Source: Lentilactobacillus buchneri (lineage in GTDB: Bacteria; Bacillota; Bacilli; Lactobacillales; Lactobacillaceae). From it: a stretch of 64,000 nt of DNA. The stretch is taken from NCBI RefSeq assembly GCF_018314255.1, contig NZ_CP073066.1:1240001-1304000 (forward strand). Reading direction: 5' to 3'. A program made the position numbers and the translations under genes. The notes under the pieces are model-generated. The model worked only from the letters and a program-made list of their open reading frames with translations, had not been told where the DNA came from and made no database searches. This document shows, piece after piece, positions 1-10,106 of the stretch (positions within the stretch are counted from its first letter, which is position 1; each line of letters opens with the position of its first letter).

Positions 1-63
1 AAAAGTAAGTCAAAGAATTAGCTCGACTTTTTTATCCCATTTTCTTAGGAGAATTCATGCTTA

Positions 64-79
64 TGTTTCACGTGAAACA
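64..79. other. parS: parS site (perfect palindrome)
   Basis: TGTTTCACGTGAAACA is a perfect 16-bp palindrome matching the Firmicute ParB-binding consensus TGTTNCACGTGAAACA. It lies just downstream of gyrA next to the terminator hairpin. In the family, ParB (Spo0J) loads at such origin-proximal sites to drive chromosome segregation and SMC loading. Confidence 0.88.
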
Positions 80-112
80 AAAAGTCGGTGAGAATTAAAT
101 CTCATCGACTTT
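76..112 (-). terminator. Terminator of the gyrB-gyrA transcript
   Basis: Read on the minus strand, a 13-bp stem (81-93 with 100-112, loop of 6) is followed by a short T-run. It lies 16 bases after the gyrA stop codon. Confidence 0.7.
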
Positions 113-127
113 GTAATTAGCTGAATA

Positions 128-2680
128 TTAATTATCTGAATCTGAGTTTTGATCCGCATTGGTACCGGAATCATCACTTGCTTGTTCTGAATCAGATGAC
201 TGATCTTTTGTGTCATCCTCTGAATCATCCTGCTTCTCAACCTTAGCCATGGTTGCAACTTTAGCGCCATCGGTCATTCTGATCAAGTGAACACCGAGAG
301 TTGCCCGCCCCGTTTGAGAAACGTCCTCAACACTGAATCGAATCATGACACCCTGATCTGTGATCAGCATGATGTCTTCCTCACCGTTAACCGTTGTCAA
401 ACCGGCAAGCGGCCCATTCTTTTCAGTGATGTTGGCAGTCTTAATTCCTTTACCGCCCCGACCCTTAATTGGGTATTCAGCAGCTGGGGTGCGTTTACCA
501 TAGCCATTTTCAGAAATGATAAAGACCTCACTGTCAGGTTTCAAGATATCAGAACCGACCACATAATCGTTCTCACGTAGTCTAACACCCCGGACACCAG
601 TAGCTGATCGTCCCATTGAACGAACATCGGCAGCATTGAAACTAACTGCGTAGCCACGGTGAGTTCCAATGATAATATTTTGATCCTCACTAGCAATCAG
701 AACGTTGCTAACCTGATCATCATCCTTGAGGTTAATGGCTTTCAGACCATTACTACGGATGTTGGCAAAGTCAGACACTGGGGTGCGCTTAACGGTTCCC
801 ATCAAAGTGACAAAGAAAAGATCCTTTTCAATATCGTTATTCTTATCGGAGACGTTAATCACAGCCTGAATTTTTTCGTTATTGCCAATGTTCAACAGGT
901 TAATCACTGGAATACCCTTAGCAGAACGGCCGTATTCGGGAATTTCATAACCCTTCATCCGATAAACTTTACCGGCATCGGTGAAGAACAACAGCACATC
1001 GTGGGTTGAAGTTGAAACTAAGTGTTCTACGAAATCATCGTTGTGAACACCCATTCCTTGAACACCACGACCACCACGATTTTGGGCTTTAAACTCAGAA
1101 GTTGGTAACCGTTTGATGTATCCGTTATGCGTTAGAGAAATGATCACGTCTTCTTCTTCGATCAGGTCCTCATCTTCAAGACTCAGAACTTCACCCACCA
1201 AGAGTTCAGTCCGTCGTGGATCGCCAAATTTGTTTTGGATCTCCAATAATTCTTGATAAATGATTTCATTGACCCGTTCACGACTGGCAAGAATCGCTTT
1301 GTATTCTTCAATGTCCTTCATCAATTGATTGTATTCTTTATCAATCTTTTCGCGTTCCAAACCGGTTAACCGAACCAGACGCATGTCCAAGATCGCTTGA
1401 GCCTGCTTGTCATCCAGACCAAAGCCTTCGATTAATTGGTTCTTGGCAACGTCACCGGTCTGTGAACCACGGATAATTTTGATAATTTCATCAATGTGGT
1501 CAAGGGCAATCCTTAACCCTTCGAGGATGTGAGCCCTGGCCTGAGCCTTGTTCAGCTCATACTTGGTCCGTCGTTGAATAACTTCAACTTGGTGCTCCAG
1601 ATAATAGTTCAAAATTTCTTTCAAACTCAAAATCTTTGGCGTGCCTTTGACAATTGCCAACATGTTGAAACTAAATGAAGTCTGCATCAGGGTTAATTTG
1701 TACAAATTGTTCAAGATGACTTCGGCACTTGCATCCCGACGAACATCAATCACAACCCGCATTCCTTCACGGTCAGACTCATCATTAATATCCGTGATGC
1801 CTTCAATCCGCTTATCGCGGGCTAATTCAGCAATCCGTTCAATTAACTTGGCCTTGTTGACCATGTAAGGTAATTCGGTGGCAATGATTCGCTGTTTGCC
1901 GCCGGCTTCCCCTTCAATTTCAACTTTGGCGCGGACAATAATGGTTCCCTTACCGGTTTCATAGGCTTTCCGAATACCGGATTTACCCATGACAACGCCG
2001 CCGGTTGGAAAATCAGGTCCTGGCAAAGCCTCCATCAGATCTGCTGTCGTGGCATCGGGGTTCTTCATCAAAACATGAATGGCACTGATGACTTCGGACA
2101 AATTGTGAGGTGGAATATTGGTTGCCATCCCTACGGCAATTCCTGACGCACCGTTGACTAACAGGTTCGGGAATCGTGACGGCAAAACGCTTGGTTCACG
2201 TTCAGTCCCATCATAGTTGGGCTGGAAATCGATGGTATCTTTGTTGATATCACGCAGCATTTCCATCGCAATCTTGCTTAACCGGGCTTCGGTATAACGC
2301 ATCGCTGCAGCGCCATCACCATCAACTGAACCAAAGTTTCCGTGACCATCAACTAACATGTAACGGTAGCTAAAGTCCTGAGCCATTCGAACCATTGACT
2401 CATACACGGCGGTATCGCCATGGGGATGGTACTTACCTAAAACATCGCCGACAATTCTGGCTGATTTCTTATAAGGCTTATCGGGTGTCACACCCAATTC
2501 ATGCATATCATACAAAATACGACGATGAACCGGCTTTAAACCATCACGAACATCGGGCAGCGCACGGGCAACAATGACACTCATGGCGTAGTCAAGAAAT
2601 GACGTTCGCATTTTTTTAGATAGATCAACGTTGGTCACTCGACCAGCAATTGGTTCATCATGGTTATCTTTATTCGCCAA
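128..2680 (-). CDS. gyrA: DNA gyrase subunit A
   Basis: Catalytic DNA-breaking and rejoining subunit of type IIA topoisomerase; with GyrB it introduces negative supercoils. The N-terminal winged-helix region holds the active-site tyrosine in [11 protein letters not shown] (about Tyr129). The quinolone-determining stretch reads [13 protein letters not shown], with Thr in the position of E. coli Ser83 and Glu at that of Asp87. A GyrA-box-like RGGRG lies in the C-terminal beta-pinwheel, followed by an acidic Asp/Ser-rich tail. I start at a TTG at 2680 because the strong GGAGGT sits 6 bases before it; the ATG at 2695 is followed immediately by that Shine-Dalgarno. This gives 850 residues, normal for the family. 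It is last gene of the dnaA-to-gyrA cluster. Confidence 0.97.
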   Translation of the reverse strand: MANKDNHDEPIAGRVTNVDLSKKMRTSFLDYAMSVIVARALPDVRDGLKPVHRRILYDMHELGVTPDKPYKKSARIVGDVLGKYHPHGDTAVYESMVRMAQDFSYRYMLVDGHGNFGSVDGDGAAAMRYTEARLSKIAMEMLRDINKDTIDFQPNYDGTEREPSVLPSRFPNLLVNGASGIAVGMATNIPPHNLSEVISAIHVLMKNPDATTADLMEALPGPDFPTGGVVMGKSGIRKAYETGKGTIIVRAKVEIEGEAGGKQRIIATELPYMVNKAKLIERIAELARDKRIEGITDINDESDREGMRVVIDVRRDASAEVILNNLYKLTLMQTSFSFNMLAIVKGTPKILSLKEILNYYLEHQVEVIQRRTKYELNKAQARAHILEGLRIALDHIDEIIKIIRGSQTGDVAKNQLIEGFGLDDKQAQAILDMRLVRLTGLEREKIDKEYNQLMKDIEEYKAILASRERVNEIIYQELLEIQNKFGDPRRTELLVGEVLSLEDEDLIEEEDVIISLTHNGYIKRLPTSEFKAQNRGGRGVQGMGVHNDDFVEHLVSTSTHDVLLFFTDAGKVYRMKGYEIPEYGRSAKGIPVINLLNIGNNEKIQAVINVSDKNNDIEKDLFFVTLMGTVKRTPVSDFANIRSNGLKAINLKDDDQVSNVLIASEDQNIIIGTHRGYAVSFNAADVRSMGRSATGVRGVRLRENDYVVGSDILKPDSEVFIISENGYGKRTPAAEYPIKGRGGKGIKTANITEKNGPLAGLTTVNGEEDIMLITDQGVMIRFSVEDVSQTGRATLGVHLIRMTDGAKVATMAKVEKQDDSEDDTKDQSSDSEQASDDSGTNADQNSDSDN

Positions 2681-2713
2681 ATTATTTACCTCCATTCATG
2701 GGTTTCGGTGGCA

Positions 2714-2729
2714 TGTTTCATGTGAAACA
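2714..2729. other. parS-like site between gyrB and gyrA
   Basis: TGTTTCATGTGAAACA matches the parS consensus except for one base in the centre (CATGTG instead of CACGTG). It sits in the 74-bp gap between gyrB and gyrA. Confidence 0.6.
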
Positions 2730-2754
2730 TTTTCTGCTTAGTTATTAAGCAGCT

Positions 2755-4698
2755 TTAAACATCAAGATTTTCCACAAACGTTGCGTTATCTTCAATAAAC
2801 TCGCGTCGTGGTTCCACCTTGTCGCCCATTAACATCGAGAAGACCTTATCTGCTTCGGCCGCATCGGAGGATTCAACTCTCAACAGATGACGGTTTTCGG
2901 GATTCATTGTGGTGTCCCACAATTGTTCAGCATCCATTTCTCCTAAACCTTTGTATCGTTGAATCACGGGTTTTGGTGATGGCTGCAGGGTTCCTAAGAA
3001 TGCATTCAAATCATCATCGGAATCAATGTAACGTGACATCTTCCCTTGACGGACTTGATACAACGGTGGCTGGGCAACGTAGACAAAACCGGCATCAATT
3101 AATGGCCGCATGTAACGGTAAATCAACGTTAACAACAGCGTTTGAATATGGGCACCATCAACATCGGCATCGGTCATGATGATCAGCTTATGGTAATTAA
3201 TCTTTGATAAATCAAAGTCCTCACCAAACCCGGTTCCCATGGCAGTAAATAATGAACGAATTTCTTCGTTGGCTAAAATTCGGTCCATACTTGCTTTTTC
3301 AACGTTTAATATTTTTCCACGAATTGGCAGAATTGCCTGGGTCAGCCGTGATCGGCCCTGCTTAGCGGATCCGCCGGCTGAATCACCCTCGACGATAAAC
3401 AGTTCAGAAATTTTAGGATCCTTACTGGTGTTATCGGCTAACTTACCAGGCAGGTTGCTGATTTCCAAGCCACTCTTTTTCCGGGTAACTTCACGGGCAC
3501 GTTTAGCTGCTGAACGAGCTTTTGAGGCCAGCATCCCACGATCAACAATTTTTCTGGCCATCTTAGGATTTTCCATCAAGAACTTGGTGAAATGATCACT
3601 GAAAATGCGGTCAGTCACCGTTCGAGCATCTGAATTCCCCAGCTTGGTCTTCGTCTGGCCCTCAAACTGTGGGTCTGGATGCTTGATGCTGACAACAGCC
3701 GTCGTGCCTTCACGGACATCTTCACCGGAAAGGTTTGGTTCGTTGTCTTTTAACAGCTTGTTCTTACGGGCATAATCGTTAATGACGCGAGTCAAGGCTC
3801 GCTTAAAGCCTTCTTCGTGAGTCCCACCTTCATAGGTATGAATATTATTAGTGAAGGTCATTAATGTATTGTGATAATCGTTGGTATATTGAATCGCCAC
3901 TTCAACGGTAATTCCGTTCATGACACCTTCAACGTAAATTGGTTCATCCAACAAGGTTTCTTTACTGTTATCCAGGTATTCAACGTAATGTTTGATCCCG
4001 CCTTCGTACATAAAGTCTTGTTCAGTCGGCTTTTCCGGACGCAGGTCAAGAACAACAATCCGTAATCCCTTGTTCAAAAATGCCAACTCGCGTAGTCGGG
4101 CTGTTAAGACTTTAATATCATAAGTAGTGGTCTCCCGGAAGATATCAGGATCCGGCAGGAAATGAACCTTAGTACCATGGAGATCATCCGAAACTTCACG
4201 GACGACTTTCATCTTGGTCTTGACGTGACCACGACTGAAGTCCATGTAGTAAACTTTGCCGTCACGGGTAACTTCAACGTCCAGTTCAGAGGACAGGGCG
4301 TTAACAACTGAAGCACCCACACCATGCAGGCCACCAGAAACTTTGTATCCGCCGCCGCCAAATTTACCACCGGCATGAAGAATTGTGAAAACGGTTTCTA
4401 GGGCAGGCTTGCCCGTCTTCTTTTGAATATCAACCGGAATTCCACGACCGTCATCAGTAACGGTAATGCTGTTGTCTTTTTCAACGGTAACGGTAATTTT
4501 GGTGGCAAATCCAGCAAGCGCTTCATCAATCCCGTTATCAACGATTTCCCATACCAAATGATGAAGTCCTTGTGAACTGGTCGTTCCAATGTACATCCCG
4601 GGACGTTTTCGAACAGCTTCCAGTCCTTCAAGAACTTGAATTTGGCTGGCATCATATTCATGCGCTAATTCTTTTTTGGTTTCTTTTTCGTCGGCCAT
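2755..4698 (-). CDS. gyrB: DNA gyrase subunit B
   Basis: ATPase subunit of DNA gyrase. The GHKL ATP-binding fold opens the protein ([34 protein letters not shown]), followed by the transducer domain and the TOPRIM domain with [13 protein letters not shown] and the DADVDGAHI metal-binding motif; the C-terminal QRYKGLGEM motif is present. The 647 residues match the short GyrB form without the proteobacterial insertion. AAGGAG precedes the ATG by a normal distance. It lies between recF and gyrA on the same strand, as in most Firmicutes. Confidence 0.98.
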   Translation of the reverse strand: MADEKETKKELAHEYDASQIQVLEGLEAVRKRPGMYIGTTSSQGLHHLVWEIVDNGIDEALAGFATKITVTVEKDNSITVTDDGRGIPVDIQKKTGKPALETVFTILHAGGKFGGGGYKVSGGLHGVGASVVNALSSELDVEVTRDGKVYYMDFSRGHVKTKMKVVREVSDDLHGTKVHFLPDPDIFRETTTYDIKVLTARLRELAFLNKGLRIVVLDLRPEKPTEQDFMYEGGIKHYVEYLDNSKETLLDEPIYVEGVMNGITVEVAIQYTNDYHNTLMTFTNNIHTYEGGTHEEGFKRALTRVINDYARKNKLLKDNEPNLSGEDVREGTTAVVSIKHPDPQFEGQTKTKLGNSDARTVTDRIFSDHFTKFLMENPKMARKIVDRGMLASKARSAAKRAREVTRKKSGLEISNLPGKLADNTSKDPKISELFIVEGDSAGGSAKQGRSRLTQAILPIRGKILNVEKASMDRILANEEIRSLFTAMGTGFGEDFDLSKINYHKLIIMTDADVDGAHIQTLLLTLIYRYMRPLIDAGFVYVAQPPLYQVRQGKMSRYIDSDDDLNAFLGTLQPSPKPVIQRYKGLGEMDAEQLWDTTMNPENRHLLRVESSDAAEADKVFSMLMGDKVEPRREFIEDNATFVENLDV

Positions 4699-4713
4699 TT
4701 TGATTCTCCTTCA

Positions 4714-5832
4714 CTATTTTGCCAAAGTAACATTACCTTCACTAATCCGAAAAATACGTGGATTGGTTAGTAACTCCTGCTGAACGCCACTTAAACTGGT
4801 GGTGGTTAAAAATGTTTGAACCTTATCTTGAATTGCGGTTAATAAGTGCGTTTGCCTGAAATCATCAAGTTCAGAAAGGACATCGTCCAATAATAGAATT
4901 GGATATTCATCCGTTTGTTCCTTCATCAGGTCAATTTCAGCTAGTTTGACCGAAAGCGCGGTTGTCCGCTGCTGACCTTGGGACCCAAATGACTGAACTT
5001 CTTTGCCGTTAATCACAAAATGCAGATCATCACGCTGAGGTCCAATCAACGTGGTGGAACGCAAAATCTCTTTGTCTTTAATCGCAGCAAAATGCTTCAG
5101 TAGACTCTGATAAATCGACTCGACTGATCCTAACTGGTCAGCCTCTACCGTGGTGTGATAGTCAAAGGCCAACTGTTCTTTACCTTGTGAAATTTCAGAA
5201 TGAACGTTTTGGGCAAATTTTTCCAGCTGTTTAAGTAGCTGAAGTCTTTGATAAACAATTTCTGCACCATAAGCAGATAACTGATCGGATAGCACATCGA
5301 GATATACCCGATCCTTTTGGCGTTTATAATGCAAATCTTTCAAATACCGATTTCGCTGTTTCAGTATCTTTTTGTATTGAGTGGAATTGTACAAGTAGCG
5401 ATTGCTCATCTGGGCAAATTCCATGTCCATGAACCGCCGGCGAACTTGTGGTGCTCCTTTAACGATGGATAAGTCTTCGGGAGCAAATAAAATGACGTTC
5501 AACTGACCGATGTAGGTGGACAACTTAGCTTGTTCCAAATGGTTAACCTTTGCCCGCTTCCCTTTTGAACCTAAATCCAGTTCAATCGGAACCGTTCCAA
5601 GCCGCTTTTGCAGGCGACCTTTAATTTGGGCCGTCTGACTGTTCCAGTTAATCAATTCTTTTTCGTTATTGGTTCGGTGACTGCGGGTGAGTGCCAAAAC
5701 ATAGATGGCTTCCAATAAATTAGTTTTACCCTGGGCGTTTTCACCAAGAAAGACGTTGATCCCATCGGAAAATTCGAGCGTTTGATCAACATAATTACGA
5801 AAATTATGCAGTTCAATTTCGGTTAGCTTCAT
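4714..5832 (-). CDS. recF: DNA replication/repair protein RecF
   Basis: SMC-like ATPase that helps load RecA at gapped DNA behind the fork. The Walker A motif is GENAQGKTNLLEAIY near the N-terminus; the ABC signature is FGSQGQQRTTALSVKLAE and Walker B is YPILLLDDVLSELD toward the C-terminus. At 372 residues it is full length. The start codon overlaps the stop of the upstream S4 gene by four bases (ATGA), implying translational coupling in the dnaN-yaaA-recF-gyrBA cluster. Confidence 0.97.
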   Translation of the reverse strand: MKLTEIELHNFRNYVDQTLEFSDGINVFLGENAQGKTNLLEAIYVLALTRSHRTNNEKELINWNSQTAQIKGRLQKRLGTVPIELDLGSKGKRAKVNHLEQAKLSTYIGQLNVILFAPEDLSIVKGAPQVRRRFMDMEFAQMSNRYLYNSTQYKKILKQRNRYLKDLHYKRQKDRVYLDVLSDQLSAYGAEIVYQRLQLLKQLEKFAQNVHSEISQGKEQLAFDYHTTVEADQLGSVESIYQSLLKHFAAIKDKEILRSTTLIGPQRDDLHFVINGKEVQSFGSQGQQRTTALSVKLAEIDLMKEQTDEYPILLLDDVLSELDDFRQTHLLTAIQDKVQTFLTTTSLSGVQQELLTNPRIFRISEGNVTLAK

Positions 5833-6059
5833 TCATTTCCCTGCTTTGAGCGAATAAAAAATAAGCCAACGTCCGGAACTTCGACATGATCACCGTCATA
5901 CAGCTTCCGACCACGGCGATTGTCAGGCTCGTCATTGACATTAACTGTTGTCTCTCTTAAAAACCATTTGGCTTGGCCGCCACTGGCAATAATCGATTCT
6001 TCTTTGAGTAATTGTCCAAGAGTGATATAAGGACTATCAATGAAAACATCTTTTTTCAC
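5829..6059 (-). CDS. yaaA: S4-domain RNA-binding protein YaaA/RlbA
   Basis: Small S4-like RNA-binding protein of the dnaN-recF interval, with the typical pattern TLGQLLKEESIIASGGQAKWFL followed by VNVNDEPDNRRGRKLYDGD, i.e. the two S4 helices and the basic beta turn. Its exact RNA target is not established in the family. I choose the GTG at 6059 (76 residues), since AGGTGG lies 8 bases upstream; a GTG at 6071 overlaps that Shine-Dalgarno. It overlaps recF by 4 bases. Confidence 0.88.
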   Translation of the reverse strand: MKKDVFIDSPYITLGQLLKEESIIASGGQAKWFLRETTVNVNDEPDNRRGRKLYDGDHVEVPDVGLFFIRSKQGNE

Positions 6060-6071
6060 AATTTCACCCAC

Positions 6072-6362
6072 CTTTTTACTCCTTCTATTATACCTCTTTG
6101 TTTACTAAAAGTACACGTCAATGACGATTCTTGGGCATTATGAGCCGTTTTGAAGATTTTTGATATTTTTGCATCAAAATGGCAAAAACTGCTAAAAGGT
6201 GCCTATATGGACTTCTAATGAAATGACGATCATTTTTTAGGATTCAAACATTATGTAAATGTGATTGCAGCATTTTTGAAAGAAATCGATAGCAAGCAAC
6301 TCATTTTGGTCAGAAAAAAACAACTCCCAGCCTGTGGAAGTTGTTGGCGAATCGATATTTAA
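6072..6362. other. Intergenic region between yaaA and dnaN
   Basis: About 290 bases without a convincing ORF on either strand. The dnaN-proximal end holds the dnaN terminator; the rest is AT-rich and probably carries a promoter for the yaaA-recF-gyrBA group, but I could not pick one hexamer pair with confidence. Confidence 0.5.
6314..6346 (-). terminator. Terminator downstream of dnaN
   Basis: On the minus strand AACAACTTCC pairs with GGGAGTTGTT across a short loop and is followed by a run of T. It separates dnaN from the yaaA-recF-gyrBA block. Confidence 0.7.
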
Positions 6363-7502
6363 TTAAAACGTTCTGATTGGCGTAATCAGCTGAACAAAAC
6401 TGTCACTGTCCTCGGTTGGTGTGAGGGTAAATGGTCGCAGAGCAGACGTGAAATCAATGTTAATTGTCGCCTGGGTGAATGACCGTAATGCGTCTTTCAT
6501 GTAATCAGGATTAAAGGAAATCTCCAGTTCATTACCTTCTAATGACTTGGGCTCAAGGTCTTCTTCAACATTTCCGACATCAGGAGAATTACCGTAAATA
6601 GTAACTGTCTTTTTGTCAGGATCAATCGTGATTTTAACCACGTTATTTCTGGATTCATGTGAAAGCAGAGAAGCCCGTTCAATTGCAGCTAGTAATTCAG
6701 GTGCTTCAAATGAGATCCGAGTGTCATGTGAATCTGGAATTAACCGAGTGGTGTCAGGATAGTTTCCTTCAAGCAGTCGTGAATAAAACAGGGTGTTGCC
6801 GATGACAAACAGGGCTTGATTTTCGGTAACCGATAAAGACACTTCGTCTTGTCCATCATCAATCATCTTGGATAATTCAGTCAAACTCTTTCCAGGAATG
6901 ACGAAATCATATGAACCATTGATCGGGGTTTCAAGAGTAACTTTCCGTTGACTCAAGCGGTGGCTGTCAGTTGCGACGGCCATAACGTGGTTATCGGAAA
7001 TGACAAAGTGAACACCTGTTAAAATCGGCCGACTTTCCTGATTGGAAACTGCGACGACCGTTTGACTAATAATCTGTTTGAAAAGATCAGCGGCCAAAGG
7101 AATTGAGTCGTTCGTTTGAATTTCAGGAAGGTGTGGATAGTTATTGGCATCCAAACCATTGATAGTAAATGATGATTGACCTGATGTAATCATCGTCTGG
7201 AAGTTTTCGCCAACCTCTAGAGTTATGGTGTCTTTAGGCAATTTCTTGACAATTTCAGTGAAGAATCTGGCAGGCAACACAATGGCACCTTCGGATTCAA
7301 TAACTAACATATTGTCTGGATCATCGGCTTTTAACGTGGTTTCAATGGAAATATCAGCGTCACTACCGGTTAGTACCAGACCGTCAGGACCTGCTACAAT
7401 TTTGAGTCCTGTCAGAATAGGAATGGTGGTTTTGGTAGAGATTGCTCTTGAAACGGTGTTTAACCCTTTTGTGAATGCTGTTCGACCAATGGAAAATTTC
7501 AT
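6363..7502 (-). CDS. dnaN: DNA polymerase III beta subunit (sliding clamp)
   Basis: Ring-shaped processivity clamp that tethers the replicative polymerase to DNA. Three clamp-fold repeats span 379 residues, opening with MKFSIGRTAFTKGLNTVSRAIS and ending with the hydrophobic LITPIRTF tail typical of the protein. GGGAGG lies 10 bases before the ATG. It follows dnaA after a 189-bp gap that carries DnaA boxes, so its transcription is probably influenced by DnaA. Confidence 0.98.
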   Translation of the reverse strand: MKFSIGRTAFTKGLNTVSRAISTKTTIPILTGLKIVAGPDGLVLTGSDADISIETTLKADDPDNMLVIESEGAIVLPARFFTEIVKKLPKDTITLEVGENFQTMITSGQSSFTINGLDANNYPHLPEIQTNDSIPLAADLFKQIISQTVVAVSNQESRPILTGVHFVISDNHVMAVATDSHRLSQRKVTLETPINGSYDFVIPGKSLTELSKMIDDGQDEVSLSVTENQALFVIGNTLFYSRLLEGNYPDTTRLIPDSHDTRISFEAPELLAAIERASLLSHESRNNVVKITIDPDKKTVTIYGNSPDVGNVEEDLEPKSLEGNELEISFNPDYMKDALRSFTQATINIDFTSALRPFTLTPTEDSDSFVQLITPIRTF

Positions 7503-7691
7503 ACTTTAATCGACCTCCCGGAAAGTGTAATTATATATTAATTAATAAAAGAAAAGAGAAGTAACAGTAGGGCATGTGGATATTGTGGATAACTTTTCAC
7601 AAGTGGCCTGTCCCTAACGATTAACCTGTGGATAAGACTGTGCACAACTTATTGACTTCTCGATGATTTATCCACAATCGATTATATCATT
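7503..7691. other. oriC: oriC, dnaA-dnaN side (DnaA boxes and AT-rich unwinding region)
   Basis: Three perfect DnaA boxes (TGTGGATAA at 7584-7592 and 7627-7635; TTATCCACA at 7668-7676), near-matches at 7575-7583 and 7639-7647. A very AT-rich stretch (about 7525-7560) adjoins the box cluster and is the likely unwinding element. The arrangement resembles the incC/DUE part of the bipartite Bacillus subtilis origin. Confidence 0.88.
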
Positions 7692-9041
7692 TTAGTTCAG
7701 GGCACTTTTGATATCCGCGATTTCTTTTCTTAAGTCGGCATCAAGTTTGATGATTTCGGCAATTTTATCGCAAGCGTGAATAACGGTCGTGTGATCCTTG
7801 CCGCCAAATTCCTTGCCGATTTTTGGCAGCGAGTTACTGGTCATTTCCCTGGAAAGGTACATGGCGATTTGTCTAGGCATCACAATGGACTTCATGCGCT
7901 TTTTGCCCTTTAAATCATTAATGGAAATGTGGAAGTAGCTGGCGACTTTATTTTGGATATCAACGATTGAAAGCTGGCGGTTATCTTGGCTCAATTTGAG
8001 GCCACGAAGCGCTTCATAAACCAGGTCAGTCGTAATCGGCTCATCTTTTAATTTGGAATAGGCTTGAACCCGCGACAAAGCGCCTTCAAGTTCACGCACG
8101 TTGGAATCAATTTGGCCGGCAATATAGGACAAGGTGTCGTTTGGAATGACCAGGTTATCCAACTTGGCCTTATTTTTGAGAATGGCAATTCTGGTTTCCA
8201 GATCCGGCGGGGTGATATCGACTGGTAGACCCCAAGCGAACCTTGATACCAAGCGTTCTTGGAGCTTGGGGATCTCTTGAGGAACCCGATCGGATGTGAG
8301 GACGATTTGTTTATCGTTATTGTAGAGATCGTTAAAAGTATGGAAGAACTCTTCTTGGGTTCCTTCTTTTTGGGCAAAGAATTGAATATCATCAACCATT
8401 AAAATGTCGACGTCTCGGTATTCACGACGAAATTCTTCGGTGCGGTTGGTCTGAATGGCGTTGATGAAATCGTTGGTGAAGGCTTCACTGGTGACATACT
8501 TAACGTTGGTCTCGGGATGATCTTCAAGGCGCTTATTGCCGATAGCCTGCATCAAATGGGTCTTACCCAAACCGACGCCACCATAAAAGAACAGTGGATT
8601 ATAAAGCTTGCCGGGTTCTTCGGACACAATTAAAGCAGCGGCATGGGCCATTTGATTGCCCTTGCCGATAATAAAGTTATCAAATGTGTAATTGGGATTA
8701 AGATGATTTTCCTTACTAAATGAAAACTCATCGCCGTCCTGATCTTGGCTGGCATTGTTATCCACAGGCTTTTCTTGGGCTTCTTTATTAACGTCCGAAT
8801 CCAGAATAAACTTTGGCTCGATATTGCCTTTAGTGATCACAAAAGCATACTCTATCAAGTTTGGTGCCAATTGTTCTTTCCAATAATCCCGATGCAATTC
8901 AGAAGGTAAAGATAAAGTGAGTGTGGATCCATCAAAGCTGATCGGCTTGACTGGTTTGATCCAGGTATCATATGTAAGATCAGTGGTGTTGCTGCGAAAT
9001 TGTTCGCTTAACTTTTGCCATAATGAATCCTTATCTAACAC
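7692..9041 (-). CDS. dnaA: Chromosomal replication initiator DnaA
   Basis: AAA+ initiator that binds DnaA boxes and melts the origin. Order of domains: N-terminal DnaB-interaction domain (DSLWQKLSEQFRS), a variable acidic linker, the AAA+ core with Walker A GGVGLGKTHLMQAIG and Walker B VDDIQFFAQKEGTQ, and the C-terminal HTH with the DnaA signature GKDHTTVIHACDKI. The GTG at 9041 follows GAGGGG by 9 bases and gives 449 residues, the family length. A longer open frame to 9251 only reads through the origin DnaA boxes and was not used. Confidence 0.97.
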   Translation of the reverse strand: MLDKDSLWQKLSEQFRSNTTDLTYDTWIKPVKPISFDGSTLTLSLPSELHRDYWKEQLAPNLIEYAFVITKGNIEPKFILDSDVNKEAQEKPVDNNASQDQDGDEFSFSKENHLNPNYTFDNFIIGKGNQMAHAAALIVSEEPGKLYNPLFFYGGVGLGKTHLMQAIGNKRLEDHPETNVKYVTSEAFTNDFINAIQTNRTEEFRREYRDVDILMVDDIQFFAQKEGTQEEFFHTFNDLYNNDKQIVLTSDRVPQEIPKLQERLVSRFAWGLPVDITPPDLETRIAILKNKAKLDNLVIPNDTLSYIAGQIDSNVRELEGALSRVQAYSKLKDEPITTDLVYEALRGLKLSQDNRQLSIVDIQNKVASYFHISINDLKGKKRMKSIVMPRQIAMYLSREMTSNSLPKIGKEFGGKDHTTVIHACDKIAEIIKLDADLRKEIADIKSALN

Positions 9042-9400
9042 TACGAATTCCCCCTCTGTTTTTAGTCGTGTAACGAAACGCAAATTAATTTTAGCATTCC
9101 CCAGAAAAGTTTTCCACAGGCAAAAACAGCCTGTGCATAATTGTTTCACAGGGGTGGATGAAATGGATAACTCCCCTGTGGATAAGTGGATAAGGTCGTT
9201 GGAATTTGGTGTAATGAACAGGCAACTGTGGATAACTAAAGCTGACAACAACGGCTTTATTCACAAAAAAGTTGATAGAATCCACATCCTGTGGATAACT
9301 TTTGGAACACGGTGTGAGCTTGTGGATAACCTTGTGCAAATCTCTAAAATCAGCTATGATTATTTCTGCGGTTATCCACACTAATTGTTCATGAAACAAA
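9042..9400. other. oriC: oriC, upstream of dnaA (DnaA box cluster)
   Basis: Five perfect 9-mers: TGTGGATAA at 9177-9185, 9227-9235, 9290-9298 and 9321-9329, and TTATCCACA at 9372-9380. Near-matches are at 9110-9118, 9132-9140 and 9185-9193. Four of the five point the same way. Together with the cluster on the other side of dnaA this forms a bipartite origin. Open frames across this stretch are by-products of the box repeats. Confidence 0.92.
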
Positions 9401-9546
9401 TTTTAAATATTTTTTGAAATGTGCGATCATTCAAAAGACTATTCCATTAATGAACAAATTATGTTAATATATTTGGGAAATGCATTTGAACATAATTGTA
9501 ATTAAATGCTTAAACGCGACTTTTACAGTTAAAGGAGGAATTCATT
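9401..9546 (+). promoter_or_regulatory. rpmH leader and promoter region
   Basis: AT-rich 146-bp stretch between the last DnaA box and rpmH, carrying the promoter for rpmH-rnpA and a clear AAAGGAGG Shine-Dalgarno at about 9531-9538. TTAATATATT near 9463 resembles an extended -10 but no convincing -35 partner was found. Confidence 0.5.
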
Positions 9547-9681
9547 ATGAAGAGAACTTATCAACCAAAGAAACGTCATCGCGCTCGCGTTCATGGCTTT
9601 CGTAAACGTATGAGTACCAGCAATGGTCGTAAAGTGTTGGCTCGCCGACGTCAAAAAGGTAGAAAATCATTGTCTGCATAG
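9547..9681 (+). CDS. rpmH: 50S ribosomal protein L34
   Basis: 44-residue, very basic ribosomal protein of the large subunit. The sequence begins [18 protein letters not shown] and continues [17 protein letters not shown], the conserved L34 signature. AAAGGAGG lies a normal distance before the ATG. It is too short for most ORF callers but its position between oriC and rnpA is conserved in bacteria. Its stop codon overlaps the first base of the following terminator. Confidence 0.98.
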   Translation: MKRTYQPKKRHRARVHGFRKRMSTSNGRKVLARRRQKGRKSLSA

Positions 9682-9707
9682 ACCACTGACCATTCAGTGG
9701 TCTTTTT
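9681..9707 (+). terminator. Terminator/attenuator between rpmH and rnpA
   Basis: GACCACTGA (9681-9689) pairs perfectly with TCAGTGGTC (9694-9702), loop CCAT, followed by TTTTT. Placed here it would lower rnpA and yidC transcription relative to rpmH. Confidence 0.82.
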
Positions 9708-9740
9708 CATTTATTTTTCAAAAGTCTGTGGAGATGGATC

Positions 9741-10106
9741 ATGCGAAAATCGTATCGAGTAAAAAAAGAGAGTGAATTTCAAGAAGTCTTTGAGACTCAT
9801 AACTCTGTTGCAAATCGTCAATTTGTTGTCTATTCTTTGGATAAACCCAATCAATTACATTTTCGCGTCGGTATTTCTGTTGGTAAGAAGATCGGTAATG
9901 CGGTACATAGAAATTGGGTCAAGCGAAGAATTCGTCAGTCCTTGTTGGAATTAAAGCCTTATCTTCGTCAGGACGTGGACTTTATTGTCATTGCCCGTCC
10001 GGCTGCTGACCAGATGTCGATGAGTGATGTCAAGGCAAGTTTAATTCATGTGCTCAAGTTAGCTAAACTAATCGATCCCAACTATGATAGTGAGGAAAAA
10101 AGTTGA
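9741..10106 (+). CDS. rnpA: Ribonuclease P protein component
   Basis: Protein subunit of RNase P that matures the 5' end of tRNA precursors. 121 residues with the RNR motif region visible as GISVGKKIGNAVHRNWVKRRIRQSL and the N-terminal basic MRKSYRVKKESEFQEVF. GGAGAT lies before the ATG. Its stop TGA (10104-10106) overlaps the TTG start of yidC, so the two are probably translationally coupled. Confidence 0.97.
   Translation: MRKSYRVKKESEFQEVFETHNSVANRQFVVYSLDKPNQLHFRVGISVGKKIGNAVHRNWVKRRIRQSLLELKPYLRQDVDFIVIARPAADQMSMSDVKASLIHVLKLAKLIDPNYDSEEKS

Noticed and set aside
9091..9399. Open frames on both strands across the DnaA box cluster
   Set aside because: They result from repeats of TGTGGATAA and lack ribosome sites; the longer dnaA frame to 9251 runs through the origin as well.
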